A DNA stretch of 64,000 nt from Chaetoceros tenuissimus (GCA_021927905.1 BLLK01000069.1:992001-1056000), one strand, 5' to 3'; numbered from the stretch's first letter, positions 9,143 through 21,105 are shown. Notes: generated from the letters alone by a model not told the origin. Numbers and translations: made by a program.

Positions 9143-10540
9143 CTAATTATTAATAAATACTGATGAAGCTGTACTCATTGGGCGTGTTGATTTCGTAGAT
9201 TGTGAAAATCCAAAGTCAGAAGCAAGCCTGATTTGTTTATCTGCTTCATGCACTAGTTCCGAATTCTTTTTCTTGCGATCACCTTTGCGTGATTGTAGAC
9301 GCTGTACTGCAATTGGACTAGCCAAAAGTGCTCTACGATTGTATATATCTTGAACCAAACCAAATTGTGAGCGATTGAAGTTATTGTCAACTACAGTTAT
9401 CATAATACATAATTGCTTACCTTGAGTGTCCCTCACTATGCCCTTGCAAAAGCGAGTAAGATCCAAATCGTTCTGATCATATCCAAATGGTTCCTCGATC
9501 TCACAACTTATTGCATCAATACCAAGAAGAATATATGCCACAATAGTCCCGAGCGGAATGGTATACCACCAATACTTACTTAAGAAATGAAAAGACAATA
9601 ACACCAACCAGATCATGATAATCATTCTCTGGTGAAGAGTATAGACAACAGGTATGAACGAGTTACGAAGTCTCTCCAAAGCACCTACCGATGCGCTCAT
9701 TTCCAAGATTCCTCCTTGATTTAATACTTGAAGCTGATGATCGGATAGATGACCCAATCTAGTTTGTTTGGCTAGGTAATGTCCTATTACATCAATGCAA
9801 TAATTTGGACTATGAATTGCATCATCAATCCTTTGAATATCAAGATCCGAGAGCAGTTCTTTCAATTCTTCGCGGACGCTTTTTTCATTGCGTAAAAGAG
9901 ACTTGGTAGTGATGGGTATAGCGGCAATGAATGCAATCATTCTTTTCATTTCCAATTCATCTGTTGAAGTTTCAACTTGAATGTGACAAGACATAAGATG
10001 TGCCATGTCTCTCTATAGCGTTACATGATAAAATAACAGACATGTGAATACAGAGGTGGCTTGATTTTCAATATCGTAAATGGCATAGAATTAACTTACA
10101 CTGACTTTCCAGATCTTACCCCAAACGCATCTTCCTTCCCAATATTTTGAATATGAATTACTTGCTCTGAATGCCACAAAGAAAAACATACCTGCTGATA
10201 TGAATTTCAAGATATGATCATTGGCGAAAAGCCAATTATCAGAGCAAAATTGTTCCTTGTCTTCTCCTACTTGAGGCACTCCGCAGAAGGAAGTAAAATG
10301 GGCAAGCAATACAATGGTAGTTACAAACGTAACGTAAACTACAAACGCTGGACGATTTGTGTTTGGTATCCACGCAGATAAGGGTGGCTCCAACCATTTA
10401 GAGTTGGGATGGTAGTCAATGTGTCGGGCTTTGATTTCCTTAGCTGTGTTTTCGTTGTTATCGGAAAACATTTTGTCGACCATATTCATTATGGAGCTAT
10501 TCCTTCGCATCATTCTTGTCATATTATCACAGTTAACCAA
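9143..10540 (-). CDS. Bestrophin-family anion channel
   Basis: Exons 10100-10540 and 9143-10012, with an 87-nt intron (GTAAGT ... CTATAG, phase 0); 436 residues. The splice joins ASNSYSKYWEGRCVWGKIW to KVSRDMAHLMSCH, the strongly conserved FRxNxxYxRWWEAR-xWG-xxxxSR region of bestrophins and bacterial/plant YNEE proteins. A later block, GIDAISCEIEEPFGYDQNDL, matches the EExEEPFG-x-DxNDL signature that includes the Ca2+-clasp region. Four hydrophobic segments fit the family. In algae, bestrophins sit in the thylakoid or plasma membrane and carry chloride or bicarbonate; the location here is not clear from the sequence. A second bestrophin-like gene lies upstream on the other strand. Confidence 0.9.
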
Positions 10541-11368
10541 GTGTCAGTCGTGTAATGAATCTTTAACATGCGATGGTGGTTTCGTTTAGGTAGTGAGTGC
10601 AATTGCCACTAAATAAGTTCGGATTCACTCTAGTCTAGCAATTTTGAGCTAGCTAGGATATAAATTCTGTGAGAACAAGTAAAAGGTAAGCACTGAAAAG
10701 ATTCATTTCAACTGCCATCTCTTTTTTTATTGGTGGAGGTGGTGGTTTGTGGAGCCTCCAGCTGACACTTTTTGGCTGCTTTCGTCCAGTTTTGGACCAA
10801 AAGTCCAGTCGGACTTCTGGGATCAAGCCATATTAGAAGGAAGAGAACGAATGACGTTTTGACACTAGTCGTGCGCCATGCTCACCACTTTGATTTTCTC
10901 GATAAGTTGAAAAAATTTCCTGCAAAGATCGACAAACAAAAGGTTCTATGATGAAGTTGATTCAGTCTCACTAGAGTTTAGAATAAGGTACTCGCAGTCA
11001 ACACATTTTTTTCTTGCACCTATCATTTCGACACGATCCGAAAAAATATTTGAAATCATTCACTCTTTTGCGTCACAATCACACAATTGCTTGTCTTTCT
11101 ATACGACTCGCTTCAGACTTGCCTGTTTGGGAACCACCTTACGTACGTACTAATATCAAGATGGGAACTGAAAGAATGTTTGTAATAAGGGTTGCTATGC
11201 TGTTGAGAGTTGAGAGTGCACTAATCTATTTTTTGCTACACTTTTTGGAGCCTTCTCCCTTTTTGAAAGAAGTTTCCATTTCGCACGAGCGAAAGAGCAA
11301 CCTATCTTTTTGAAGTGAACCTTATATACATTCTTCTTCGAATCTGTAACAGGATACAATTTATCACC
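10541..11368. other. Divergent spacer between two bestrophin-like genes
   Basis: About 830 bp. A plus-strand frame of 99 codons at 11014-11313 has no motif and odd composition, so I take it as non-coding. A TATA-like CTTATATACA lies at 11321-11330, about 40 bases before the downstream ATG. Confidence 0.5.
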
Positions 11369-12976
11369 ATGTTTTCAGTAAAAAGCTGGAGTTCATCAAT
11401 TAGATCGCATTCAGTAAATGTCGAAGATAAGAAGGGTGAAATAGACGCCTCCTCCTCTTCTTCATTCTCTTCTTCGACACAGTCATCAGCCTCATTTCTT
11501 CCACACTTAAAGTGGACTTCGCAAAGAAGTTTTGGGTCTAAAGAACCAAATCTTCCAAAAACTACCCCTGAAGATAATCAACAACAAGAAACTATACATG
11601 AACATAATGCCAACACAAACACAACTTCCATCCCAAAAAGAGTCATGTTCCAGTCCCCAACCGAGGATATTGAAAGTCAGATGGAACGACCAAACCTGAA
11701 AAGGGTAAACTCCAGAATGAAAAAGTTCCGACTATCATCTGCAGAACACGAAAAGAAAATGGACTCATGGAGAGATAAGACCGAGCAGACGGATATCAAA
11801 AGAGACTCATCCATGATTGTAGAGCTATCAAAGAGTGTGTTTGGGTCTTTGGGTGTAAGCGATTGGCTCTTCAAATTAAGTTGGACGATATTTGCTTTGA
11901 TTATTACTGGTGTATTTCAAATGAATCTGTTTTTCCCAGATACACCTCCCGGATCAGGGTCGTCATGTACTACTAATGACGCAAATGGTGTGCAACTCAA
12001 CGCTGAGTCATGTGAGATGATTGCAAGTGCTAATACTGCGTCTGCGCGTATCAAGATTCTTACTGCATTTATTCTCTCGTCGTTCGTCATGTCTTCAAGA
12101 CAATTATGGTTGACCAAGCGCACTGCGTATTGTGCGCTGTGTGGTGCAACGAGAAATCTACTCATCAATATATGCTCACTCATCGATGATAAAATTGATC
12201 GGCAGACGATGGTTCGCTGGGGTTTGTTGGGATATGAGCTGTCAGTTCTGAAAGGAAGAGACTTGATTGATACAGATACTGCTCGGGATTTCCTTGAAAG
12301 TATGGATCTGATTGATGAAGATGAGTGGGATGTATTGGTAAATGGAGATCGACATACGACAGTGTGGTTTTGGATCCAGTTGAAAGCAAAGAATATATTT
12401 GATGCGGGTGGTATGACTGATTTGCAGTTGCAAACAATCTGCAGGGCAGTAACGCTATCTCGTGACAAGGCGAATGACTTGATGTCGAGACTAGATCGGA
12501 ACCAACCACCTCCATTTATTTTGGTTTGTGCCCTGTTGGTGAACCTGACCTTGTTCTTTGACTCATTATCGACAGGCTTGGGATGGGGGAAGACCATTCA
12601 CGAAGCGAAAGGTCATCCCTATCATATATATTTGGAGTTGTTTATGTTTTTGATGTATACAATCTTGTTGGCGCTGTTTTTTGATATTTGTACAATATTG
12701 TACAATCCCTTTGGTCCAAGAGATATTGACATTCCTCATCATGTTGTAGGCAAAGGCATTCGGAATCTAGGGATGGAACTATCGAAGCAAGAGAGACCAA
12801 GAACTTTTGACAGCAGCTATAATTTAAGCAGCAGCTTCTTTGTTAGAGATGACTCAGCGATAGCGACAGAAAGCAATGCTCTTGATGCTATGAAACAACA
12901 AATGAAATTAAATTTGAAACAGCACAAGAGGTTTTCAATTTATCATCAAATGTCGTCAAGTAATAAGTATGAATAA
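11369..12976 (+). CDS. Bestrophin-related membrane protein
   Basis: 535 residues from the ATG at 11369 (MFSVKSW); an in-frame ATG at 11315 would add 18. The N-terminal 160 residues are Ser-rich and low complexity, probably cytosolic. Then TM1 (about residues 170-185), a second hydrophobic span (ILTAFILSSFVMSSRQLWL) followed by RTAYCALCGATRNLLINICSLI, which resembles the bestrophin stretch after TM2 where WxxRR is followed by a helical region. Two further spans (FILVCALLVNLTLFF and YLELFMFLMYTILLALFFDI) lead to DICTILYNPFGPRDIDIPHH, the NPFG signature of bestrophins. It is more divergent than its neighbour at 9143-10540, and lacks the acidic EE before PFG, so channel function is inferred only. 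Confidence 0.78.
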   Translation: MFSVKSWSSSIRSHSVNVEDKKGEIDASSSSSFSSSTQSSASFLPHLKWTSQRSFGSKEPNLPKTTPEDNQQQETIHEHNANTNTTSIPKRVMFQSPTEDIESQMERPNLKRVNSRMKKFRLSSAEHEKKMDSWRDKTEQTDIKRDSSMIVELSKSVFGSLGVSDWLFKLSWTIFALIITGVFQMNLFFPDTPPGSGSSCTTNDANGVQLNAESCEMIASANTASARIKILTAFILSSFVMSSRQLWLTKRTAYCALCGATRNLLINICSLIDDKIDRQTMVRWGLLGYELSVLKGRDLIDTDTARDFLESMDLIDEDEWDVLVNGDRHTTVWFWIQLKAKNIFDAGGMTDLQLQTICRAVTLSRDKANDLMSRLDRNQPPPFILVCALLVNLTLFFDSLSTGLGWGKTIHEAKGHPYHIYLELFMFLMYTILLALFFDICTILYNPFGPRDIDIPHHVVGKGIRNLGMELSKQERPRTFDSSYNLSSSFFVRDDSAIATESNALDAMKQQMKLNLKQHKRFSIYHQMSSSNKYE

Positions 12977-13068
12977 TAAGGGTTGTAATTTTAATAGTGT
13001 CTATTTACAAATTGTAGAATCTTCATTAAACATTTCAAAAGAAACACTGCCCTATTTGACTTTCATAT

Positions 13069-14460
13069 TTAGCATTTGATGACAATTTTTCCAACACTGC
13101 TGCCACTTTGAATCAATGCATGTGCATCTGCTATATCTTCCATATCGAATGTGGCTACATTTGGTGGGCGCAATCGTCCTTCTTCCAGCCATGTACATAT
13201 TTGATCAAAAAGGTCTCCTACAACCTCCCTTTCATCTGCAAAAAAGGATAGATTGAAGCCCAAAACAGATTTATTATCAACTGTCAAATTCATTGGGTCA
13301 AAAGCGGGCATCTTGTCCATCTTTTTCGCCATTTTCAACCATTCCAGTGGATTCAAGGAATCCTTTCCCATTGGAAGATTGCTATGGAATCCAAAGACCA
13401 CTAATCTACCAGTAGCGGCTAAATGATCATAGGATTGCTGCAGTGTAGAAACACCGTTTGCGTCCATAATAGTTTTATAACCACCAGGTGCAACTTCTTC
13501 AGCTTTTGCCCATAAATCTTCGACACTTTTATCAATGACTACATCACATCCTAAAGCTTTTGCAGTTTCGACTTTTGACGAAGAGCCAACCACACCTACA
13601 ATAGGATGCAAACCAAGAATCTTCGACATTTGGACAAGCATTGATCCAACTCCTCCAGCTGCAGAATGTATAAGAATAGACTTGTTGGAATAGTTGAACC
13701 CAGAAGGAAAATATCCAGCAAGACAAAGAGCATACAAAGCAGTCAACGAAACAGCAGGAATTGCCGCTGCTTGTTCCACTGAAATTCCCTTGGGTATCTT
13801 TCTCAATTGTATTTTAGGGACAAGAATACGATTTGAATAAGCTCCAAACAATGTACAACCAAAAACTTCATCCCCGACTTCAAACTCATTTTTCTCATCT
13901 GTAGTTGGAATAGATTCTATCTTTCCTGCCACATCAAAACCTGGAACGATGGGCCATCCTACAAATCGCAAGGCAGATTCATACAATCCCCAACGAATCG
14001 TACAATCTGCATAGTTGACTGAGAAGCACTCATTTTTAAGTACGACACAATCAAGAGGGATATCCTCATCATTCAGTATCTTTGTTGTAAATGGTGCTTT
14101 ACAGAAATGTCGAAGGTTATATCCGAGAGTCATTATTCCTTCCTTGAGACGAATCAGCCGCAGTTGCTCCGCACCTCCTGCTCTACCAATACTGATGCAC
14201 TTTGTTCTTTCATCAGTGCCTGCATTGCTGAGAATGCGTTTATCCTCCTGTGGACAAGGGGGAAGAAGTTTGGGTAGATATGTTGGGAAAAAGTTGGTTA
14301 CAATCCACGAAACGACGTTAGCAAAAACAGCTTTGAGAATCTCTGGATCTTGACCAAATAACGTAAACTTCTGCTGGTTGAGGGACATGATGAACGTTTG
14401 AATTATATGGGCATTGATGAAAGATACTCCTCTTCTATTCGACACAAGCACTGAGACCAC
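13069..14460 (-). CDS. Zinc-less MDR oxidoreductase (quinone reductase/VAT1-like)
   Basis: 463 residues, one exon. The MDR layout is clear: a GroES-like catalytic domain (VLKNECFSVNYADCTIRWGLYE, then GWPIVPGFDVAGKIES and VGDEVFGCTLFGAYSNRILVP), then a Rossmann domain with ILIHSAAGGVGSMLVQMSKILG as NAD(P)H-binding loop. The NYAD block is typical of zeta-crystallin/VAT-1/quinone oxidoreductases, and the Cys/His zinc ligands are absent. The C-terminus ALIQSGSSVGKIVIKC is the usual family end. An N-terminal extension of about 130 residues precedes the domain; the start could be the ATG at 14388 (MSLNQQKF). Likely an NADPH-dependent reductase of quinones or enones; substrate unknown. Confidence 0.86.
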   Translation of the reverse strand: MVSVLVSNRRGVSFINAHIIQTFIMSLNQQKFTLFGQDPEILKAVFANVVSWIVTNFFPTYLPKLLPPCPQEDKRILSNAGTDERTKCISIGRAGGAEQLRLIRLKEGIMTLGYNLRHFCKAPFTTKILNDEDIPLDCVVLKNECFSVNYADCTIRWGLYESALRFVGWPIVPGFDVAGKIESIPTTDEKNEFEVGDEVFGCTLFGAYSNRILVPKIQLRKIPKGISVEQAAAIPAVSLTALYALCLAGYFPSGFNYSNKSILIHSAAGGVGSMLVQMSKILGLHPIVGVVGSSSKVETAKALGCDVVIDKSVEDLWAKAEEVAPGGYKTIMDANGVSTLQQSYDHLAATGRLVVFGFHSNLPMGKDSLNPLEWLKMAKKMDKMPAFDPMNLTVDNKSVLGFNLSFFADEREVVGDLFDQICTWLEEGRLRPPNVATFDMEDIADAHALIQSGSSVGKIVIKC

Positions 14461-14505
14461 TACTACGGTGTAGTGGTCTAGTAGGGTCTAGTACAACTAA
14501 CAGAA

Positions 14506-14858
14506 GGTACGTATTATTTACTTATTTACCAACTAAGGTAGAGAGATGACTGGAGGGGTGAAACTCAAAAGGATTCTTCTGACCCCTTACTTTATGTGAC
14601 AATTTCAAAATTTGACACTAGTCTGGACAGGACTAAACATTTTCTGAGAAAAATAAATAGTTTCAGTTTTTTATGTTTTACTGTTTTACTCGTAATAGAT
14701 ATTCTCACCACGTACTCCCACGTGCCACAAATCGCCACCAAATTATCATTATTTGAAAGTTTTCCTACGAATCACCCTGCCACGATAGCCTCTTGCATAC
14801 TGATACGATGCCCCCCAAAGCTGTGACGTCTTCAACTGTAAACTTCTTCTCGGCAGGA
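14506..14858 (-). pseudogene. Relic copy of the Aquarius gene 3' end and spacer
   Basis: This stretch repeats 16494-16806 in the same orientation. Shared blocks include GGGGTGAAACTCAAAA, CCACGATAGCCTCTTGCATA, CGATGCCCCCCAAAGC and TCTTCAACTGTAAACTTCTT. In the copy at right these bases encode the last residues of Aquarius (EKKFTVEDVTALGG and on to the stop). Here the frame is broken by a two-base loss (TGATACG against TGTGTACG) and the rest of the gene is absent. It is therefore a truncated fragment of a host gene, left between the oxidoreductase and the membrane-protein gene. Confidence 0.85.
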
Positions 14859-14896
14859 GGCTCTCATCATTCATAATGTTCTCCAGATCCAACATT

Positions 14897-16345
14897 TCAG
14901 CAATCATGTTCCCAGGGATCCTCCTCCCAGGGCTCCTCCTTGATGGACTTTTCCATTTTGATGTTATGTCTTTTGTTTATGCTAGCACTCAAGATAGATG
15001 TGCGAAAACCTTGTTCCAGTTCTTCTCCAAATAAATTTCGTCGGGATGCACCTACAAAAAAATCGGTAAAGTTGTGCGGCATTTCATCCCCACCATCCTC
15101 ATTTTCTTCCAATCTCTTGATTGTGAGATCGTTTTTGTTCAGAATGACTGAATTGGTCAATCGCCACAAGGCCAACATCAGGATACACGGCAGTACAAAA
15201 ATGCTCCAGTACGCAGCTTCATTTTGCGCCTCGTTAGTTGGATCGAAAAGGGCAGATCCAAAATAGACAAATGCGATAAAGAACAAACCGTTTGCAAAAA
15301 TTGCAACAATCTCCCACCTGTGGAACCGAAATAACATGATTTCACCTAGATCCATACCACTGCAACTAAAGCCAGATATAGTAATCATTGTAAACACAGT
15401 GACCAGCCCTTCGAAAATATTCGAGTAAGCAATACGAAAGAAATCTACATAAAACTGATGACCAATCTTGTTTTCAAACGTGTCTTCCATTGTATCTAGA
15501 GGTTTACCGTATTCTGCATAGTCACTAACTTCGATCAAGGCACCAATCGAGTTGAATGTAATGTAGACAACAATCGGAAGAATCATAATGTACTTGATGG
15601 TAGCTGCCATGGCCATTTCGCGAATCGAAACACCGTGTGGGTCTGCATTAATTTCCATTTCCCGACGAGTTTGGAAGATGTTATTTGCTGGGCCTCCTCC
15701 CGAATTTCGTTCTTCATACCTACTGTAATCCAAATGCCTACAGCGAAGTACTTCAGCAGTTGTATTTCCAGCCAAATACATGGGAAAGCACCACATGCTA
15801 CAGAGAATCGCCATTCGTCTTTGTCAAAGGAATTCCAAAACGAATTTCATAAAGTCAGATTAAAGTGCTGAAACTTTTAATTGAATACAATATAATAATG
15901 CGTACCGTAAGAATTCTTTCCAATCAACAACTTCACCGTCCGGTCCAGGAACGCACAAAAAGCCTACAGCCTTACTGAGAGGTAAAATACAAAGGCCAAC
16001 ATAATAAGGCTTGATTGAGCACTTGGATGGAAGTGACATAACCCAAGCCATTTGCACAAACCAGAGTCCAACGATGCCACTCATAACTCCACCGATTGCG
16101 CCATTCTGTGCATAATACGATAAAACGGCACCACATACACTGATCAGCGTCTGACATAAAATCATAGCCCAAGCGAACTTGGTAAAAGCTTCATGCGGAG
16201 GGAGTCTGCGAAATTTTTGGTCGAATGAATGAGACGAAGGCTTCGTCTCATTAGTAGTAGTTGTCCCCATTGAAATAGCACTAACATTCTCAGAAGGTTT
16301 CGGGGCTCTGAAACGAGCACTGCTGCTTCTAGAGTCGATTGTCAT
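14897..16345 (-). CDS. Multi-pass membrane protein of unknown function
   Basis: Exons 15906-16345 and 14897-15818, 87-nt intron (donor GTACGC, acceptor GACAAAG, phase 2); 453 residues. I do not recognise the family. After a Ser/Thr-rich cytosolic N-terminus come about eight hydrophobic spans, such as AWAMILCQTLISVCGAVLSY, GIVGLWFVQMAWVMSL, IKYIMILPIVVYITF, VTVFTMITISGF and WEIVAIFANGLFFIAFVYFG, with a charged C-terminus ending EEPWEEDPWEHDC. The spliced FLRRMAILCSMW reads without a break. The start at MTIDSRS (16345) is preferred; an upstream in-frame ATG at 16474 would add 43 basic residues. The gene sits between two copies of the Aquarius 3' end, so it was probably brought in or shuffled by that duplication. 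Confidence 0.75.
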
Positions 16346-16712
16346 CTTGCTCTTATGTTTTGTTGTTTTGAACTTTTGTGTTTCAAGTTTTAAGGGTCTA
16401 AGGGTAACAAATTCAACTGGTGCAACTAAAAACATGTAATGTCCATCTATGTGGATGCACGGTGCACGGTGCACTGCACGTTGATAATCAGGAGGTACGT
16501 ACTTACTTACAGACAGATGACCGACTTGTTAGGGGTGAAACTCAAAAAGGATTCTGACCCCCTTTCTTTTTACGAAATTTTAAAAGTTGACACGAGATAG
16601 GTACTATGATCTAAATTTCTAGAGAAAAAGTCAAATCCTTTTTTTTTTTACCCACGCGACAATTCGAATTTTGATATCACATCATCTTTTTATTATTTTT
16701 ATAAAGGTTATT
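16346..16712. repeat. Spacer, right copy of the Aquarius 3' duplication
   Basis: Non-coding spacer downstream of Aquarius. From 16494 on it is the partner of the copy at 14506-14858. It also holds short repeats (GGTGCACGGTGCACTGCACG at 16461-16480) and a T9 run. Confidence 0.7.
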
Positions 16713-19700
16713 CTACGTTTCACCTGCCACGATAGCCTCTTGCATACTGTGTACGATGCCCCCCAAAGCCGTAACGTCTTCAACTGTAAACTTCTTCTCG
16801 GTAGGAATGTCATCATCCAACTTTCGCAATGATGTAGCTTCTTCACCCGTGACAAGTTCAAGTTTTGTAGATTTGCATACAAGCTGATCCATGACCGGTT
16901 TCAGTTCATGACAAGATTGGAAGACACTCTGTCTGCAGCAAATGTAGAGACCTAGTCGAGAACGAGAAACTGCAACGATTAGGCGTCTAATGTCTCTCAA
17001 ATGCCCAACTGATTTTGTACGAACAAGTGATAGGATGATATAGTCATTCTGTTGTCCTTGGTACTTGTCTACAGTTGAAATCGCCCCAGGTCTGACTCCC
17101 CCAAGTGGAGTCCCTTCTCCACATCTCTGAGAAATAATGTCTTCAATCAAACTCTTTTGTCCATTGTAAGTGGTGAGGATAGAAATCTTGGATGGGTCGT
17201 AACCTATCAAAACCATATACTGAAATAGTGCAACTGCATACTCTGCTTCTCCTTTGTTTTGGTAAAAGTATGACGTAGGTGTACTCTCTCCACGACCTTC
17301 ATAATCTTCCACATTAATCATTTGGAAAGTATTCACGAAACCAGGATTTGCACATAAAAACTTTTCCGCAGTTGTAACATGGTCGAGATTCTTCAAATTC
17401 TTGTAACGCCAAGTATATAGACTTGCAATCTCAGCTCTTGCTCTGCCCTGCTTATCTAGTTCAATAGTTGGAACACCTGATTTGATCAAGCGCGTAAACA
17501 GGCTTTGATCAAAGTTGCTATACTGGGAAAATGTCATATTTTTAATCACTGGTGGAAGTTGATGATGATCTCCAATGAGACATATTCTCTTCAATCTTGA
17601 ATGTGTGTCAAGATCTCCTCGTTGTAATAACATTGGTACAAAAGTTTCAATATCAAGCATTTGCCCCGCTTCCTCTACAACAAGATTATCATACTGAAAG
17701 CCTAGCTCCACAAGATGGGACCTCGCGATTGCGGCATGAGTACATGTCATTGCCACAATCTTGACTTGCTTTGTCAGGAGATAGTCAATGCGTTGTTTTT
17801 GTGATCTTAGTAACTCCAATGGACGATATTCCTCTAATTCTTGGAAGCATTCTTTCAATTTAGAAAAGAGCTTTTGAGCCCCGTCGATGGTAAGTGATGA
17901 GACTTCTTCGTCTGTCAGTTTGAAATATTTTTTAAAAGGAAACACATCTCCTACTTTGCCATCAAATGACTCATCACTTGTTAGCATTTCAAATTTTTGT
18001 ATACGCTTCTGAATGTGATGACGCTCAAAATAAGATGAAGTTTCACATGTATAAGAGGCTGATCCATCTGCTGCACGTTCTCCTACTCCACTGATACCCA
18101 AAGATTCTGAAATTAGTTGTACCTCCTCTAAAAGAGCAGCTCTACGAGCCAAAATGTGATTGACTCTTCCAGTTTTTGTAAAGTCAAATTCTGTCTCTGT
18201 TTGGAGATCACGTTCCCCAGCACCTAACCTCAAGCAATATCTTTCATCTATATCACCTCTGGCCATGACTTTTTCAAAAAGATCATTTAAAGCTGCATTT
18301 GAGTGAGTGATTAATACAGTTCGTTGTGTTGGGAAGGAATGGTAAAGATTTGCAATGATCTGTACTGCGACATCTGTCTTTCCTGTTCCTGGAGGCCCTA
18401 CGATCATTGTAAGCCCTGGGCTAAGACCAGATCGAATTGCTTTCACTTGAACAGGTGTGAACGGTATGGAATTACCACTGATACTTGAAGGAAACTCATA
18501 TGACGATGCCACAATAGTTGATTCATTATCCATCTCCATTTTGATTCTATATTTTTTCCTTGGAGATTTCTCTGATTCTTCTTTCTCAGCTTGACCATCA
18601 ACAATCAACTTTCCTTCGAAAGAATGCCTTAAATGTGCTTCGGAGATAAAAGTATCTCCATAGTCCAAGGCTGCATCCGGCGGAGTCACACCCAACGTTC
18701 TTTGTGCGAATTTGATCATGTTTTGAGAATTGAAAGAGGCAGAGGCAGGGTTGCCAAATCCTAAAAGTACTGGCTGCAGCCAACGAGGAATAGATCTATT
18801 CACTGATCCTGATCCCTTCATCAAACCTCGCACAGTCTCAAGAATTGCCTTAAAATTATTCTCTTTACCTTGACGCCTGACAACGACATTGAGAGTTTGG
18901 TACACTTTAGTTCCGTATGGAGAACCTCCACCAGTCGCATCCATTGCATACTGAGCTGGGTCCAAAGCAACCTTGAGGATCCTTTTGAATGACTCTTCTT
19001 GTTTATGATTTGGATCAACATCAATTCTAGGCGCATAGGGGTCACTCAAAATATTACCGAGTTCATCTCGAACTTGTAAAACCATACAGCCTCGGACGGC
19101 AACTATACCCGTTCTACGAGGAAAAGTGATATCGTCTTCATCAGCAACTTGCTTTTCTTCTCCATCTTCAAGGCTTGAAAGAGGGCCACCTTCCATTTTC
19201 GTAGCGTCTACACCAATCAAAAATAGATTATCAAACTCCCCTATTGAATCCCACTCTTGACGAATTCTATCACCACAGTGTTTCAGATCAATAACTATTT
19301 CAGCCAAGACCTCTCCTGGGATCTTTTCCCCAAGCTTTGGAGGAGAAACCTTGACTAAAGTCACAGGTGATGCTGTCTCCTCGTCAACTAGTTCTAGTCC
19401 CATTCTAGACCATCCATGGAATTGAGTCATTTTCCTTCTCTTGATCCACATGTCGTCTTCATCAGCATATTCTACATCCTCTACATAGCCGTGACGACGA
19501 GCAGGGCGCATTCTTCTCACAACATCTACCAAGTCATTTCTGATTTCATATGCACTCTCAAGTCGCAGCAATTTAAATGATCTCAAAAGATAATCAGAAA
19601 AAGTGAGGTATTGTAGTCCCATTCTGGGTAAGGCGAGAGTAGAATCACTTTGGATACGATCGTTACCCATAGGAACTAAGAATTGATTCCAGAGAAGTCT

Positions 19701-21105
19701 TTCATCGGGATAAAGCGGTAATGATGACAAGAACTTAGTCTCCGATTGCTTCAACGCGTGGTGATACACCAAAACCTCTTCAAGAAATTTCCTCTTTGGA
19801 GCAACCTGCTGATCCTCACTTTCCTCTCTATCAACCAATCTCAACCGATGACACAAGTCAATCAATATGTCATCTTCCACCACTCTTGCAAATGCTTTTC
19901 TCAAAAAAATTTCATCGGCACACATACCGACTCCCGCATAAATAATATCCGACAACGCATCTGGATAGTGCCGATGGCACATCTTTTGCAAGATATGAAC
20001 CCTCTCATGATAGACACTATTCATTTCTTCTTCCGAAAGTGGAGCAGCAGAAATATCTTCAATTGCAAAACATTCCAACTGTTGTAATGTTCTCGTCAAT
20101 GCGTGAAGTAGTTGATCATGTTTATCATTCTTCCTTTGATTGAAATGGGACAATTTGCATTTGATGGAAAAATTAGTGGATAAAAGATATGGTCGCAAAT
20201 ATCTTCTTGTGGATGTACTTGATAGTAAATCAATCAGCAGTTGTAGAGTACTGTAAATCAATGGCAAATGTTCATCACTCTCACTTTCATTTTCTGTAAT
20301 CATCTCATCTTCCATATCAGAATCTTCATCTGTGCTTTCAGATACCATAAAATATTCCTCAACTTGAGATAGCAACTGCGGGATAAAAGTAGATTCTTTC
20401 ATGTTCTCTTCATTCTCATTGGCTAATTTCCCTTCCCATCTACGTTTAAAAGCGGTAGATCTAGCAATCAACAAATCTCTGTAACGTTTCGGCATATGTT
20501 GCCAGAGACCAATCCCTACAACATCCAATAATGGTTGACGAACGATAGGCTGCATCTCCAATGTCATATTGTTATAAGCAATAATGAGAAATTGTACAAT
20601 AAGATGGTAATTTTCATTTCCCAATTGAACCAATTGTGCTATAAAGAATGAAAAAGCGCGAGAAGCTTCTTCTTGATTGTCTTGAAGCATAAATGCTAGT
20701 GGACCGTTGAGATTACTCTTGCCAGTTGAATCATTTCTAGCCAATATGAGTCTCAACAGCGATTTCGTTGCTTTTGACCAATCATCATTCTCTTTTGATT
20801 TATGTTGGAGGAAAAGAGGCCAAAGTGTAGTTTCAATACATCCTTCTGCCTCTAGTTGTCGGATAGCTGCAGACGAAGCAGATGACGTCTCTGCAAGACA
20901 TGATGTATAAATTTGCTCGAGACTTATTTGAGTCTCTGATTTTGAAGAGTTACTCTTTGTACGTTTTGTTGTTGAAGAGCTACTTTTCTGTTGTGCAAAA
21001 TGGAGCAATCGGCGGCAAAAGGGCAAAAGATGAGTAAATTGACAAGAAAAATATCTCGAAAAGTTGCTCTTTCTGACTCACCTCTCCCCGTCTTTTTCCA
21101 GCCAT
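16713..21105 (-). CDS. AQR: Intron-binding RNA helicase Aquarius homologue
   Basis: Two exons: a 24-nt first exon 21082-21105 (MAGKRRGE) and 16713-20987, with a 94-nt intron (GTGAGT ... CACAACAG, phase 0); 1432 residues against about 1485 in human. The N-terminal half is helical (ARM-like). The SF1 helicase core has Walker [14 protein letters not shown] (about residue 871), DNLVVEEAGQMLDIETF (motif II as EEAGQ), CLIGDHHQLPPVIKNM followed by QYSNFDQSLFTR, then QGRARAEIASLY, WRYKNLKNL, and STVDKYQGQQNDYIILSLVR with AVSRSRLGLYI. The blocks GDHHQLPPVI and YSNFDQSLF are diagnostic for AQR. In the family it binds about 33 nt upstream of the branch point in activated spliceosomes. I chose the split start because MAGKRRGE runs into KSSSST in phase, while the alternative start at 21026 lies within the intron. 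Confidence 0.93.

Noticed and set aside
11014-11313. 99-codon plus-strand frame
   Set aside because: No motif, odd composition, and it sits in the shared promoter spacer of the bestrophin-like genes.
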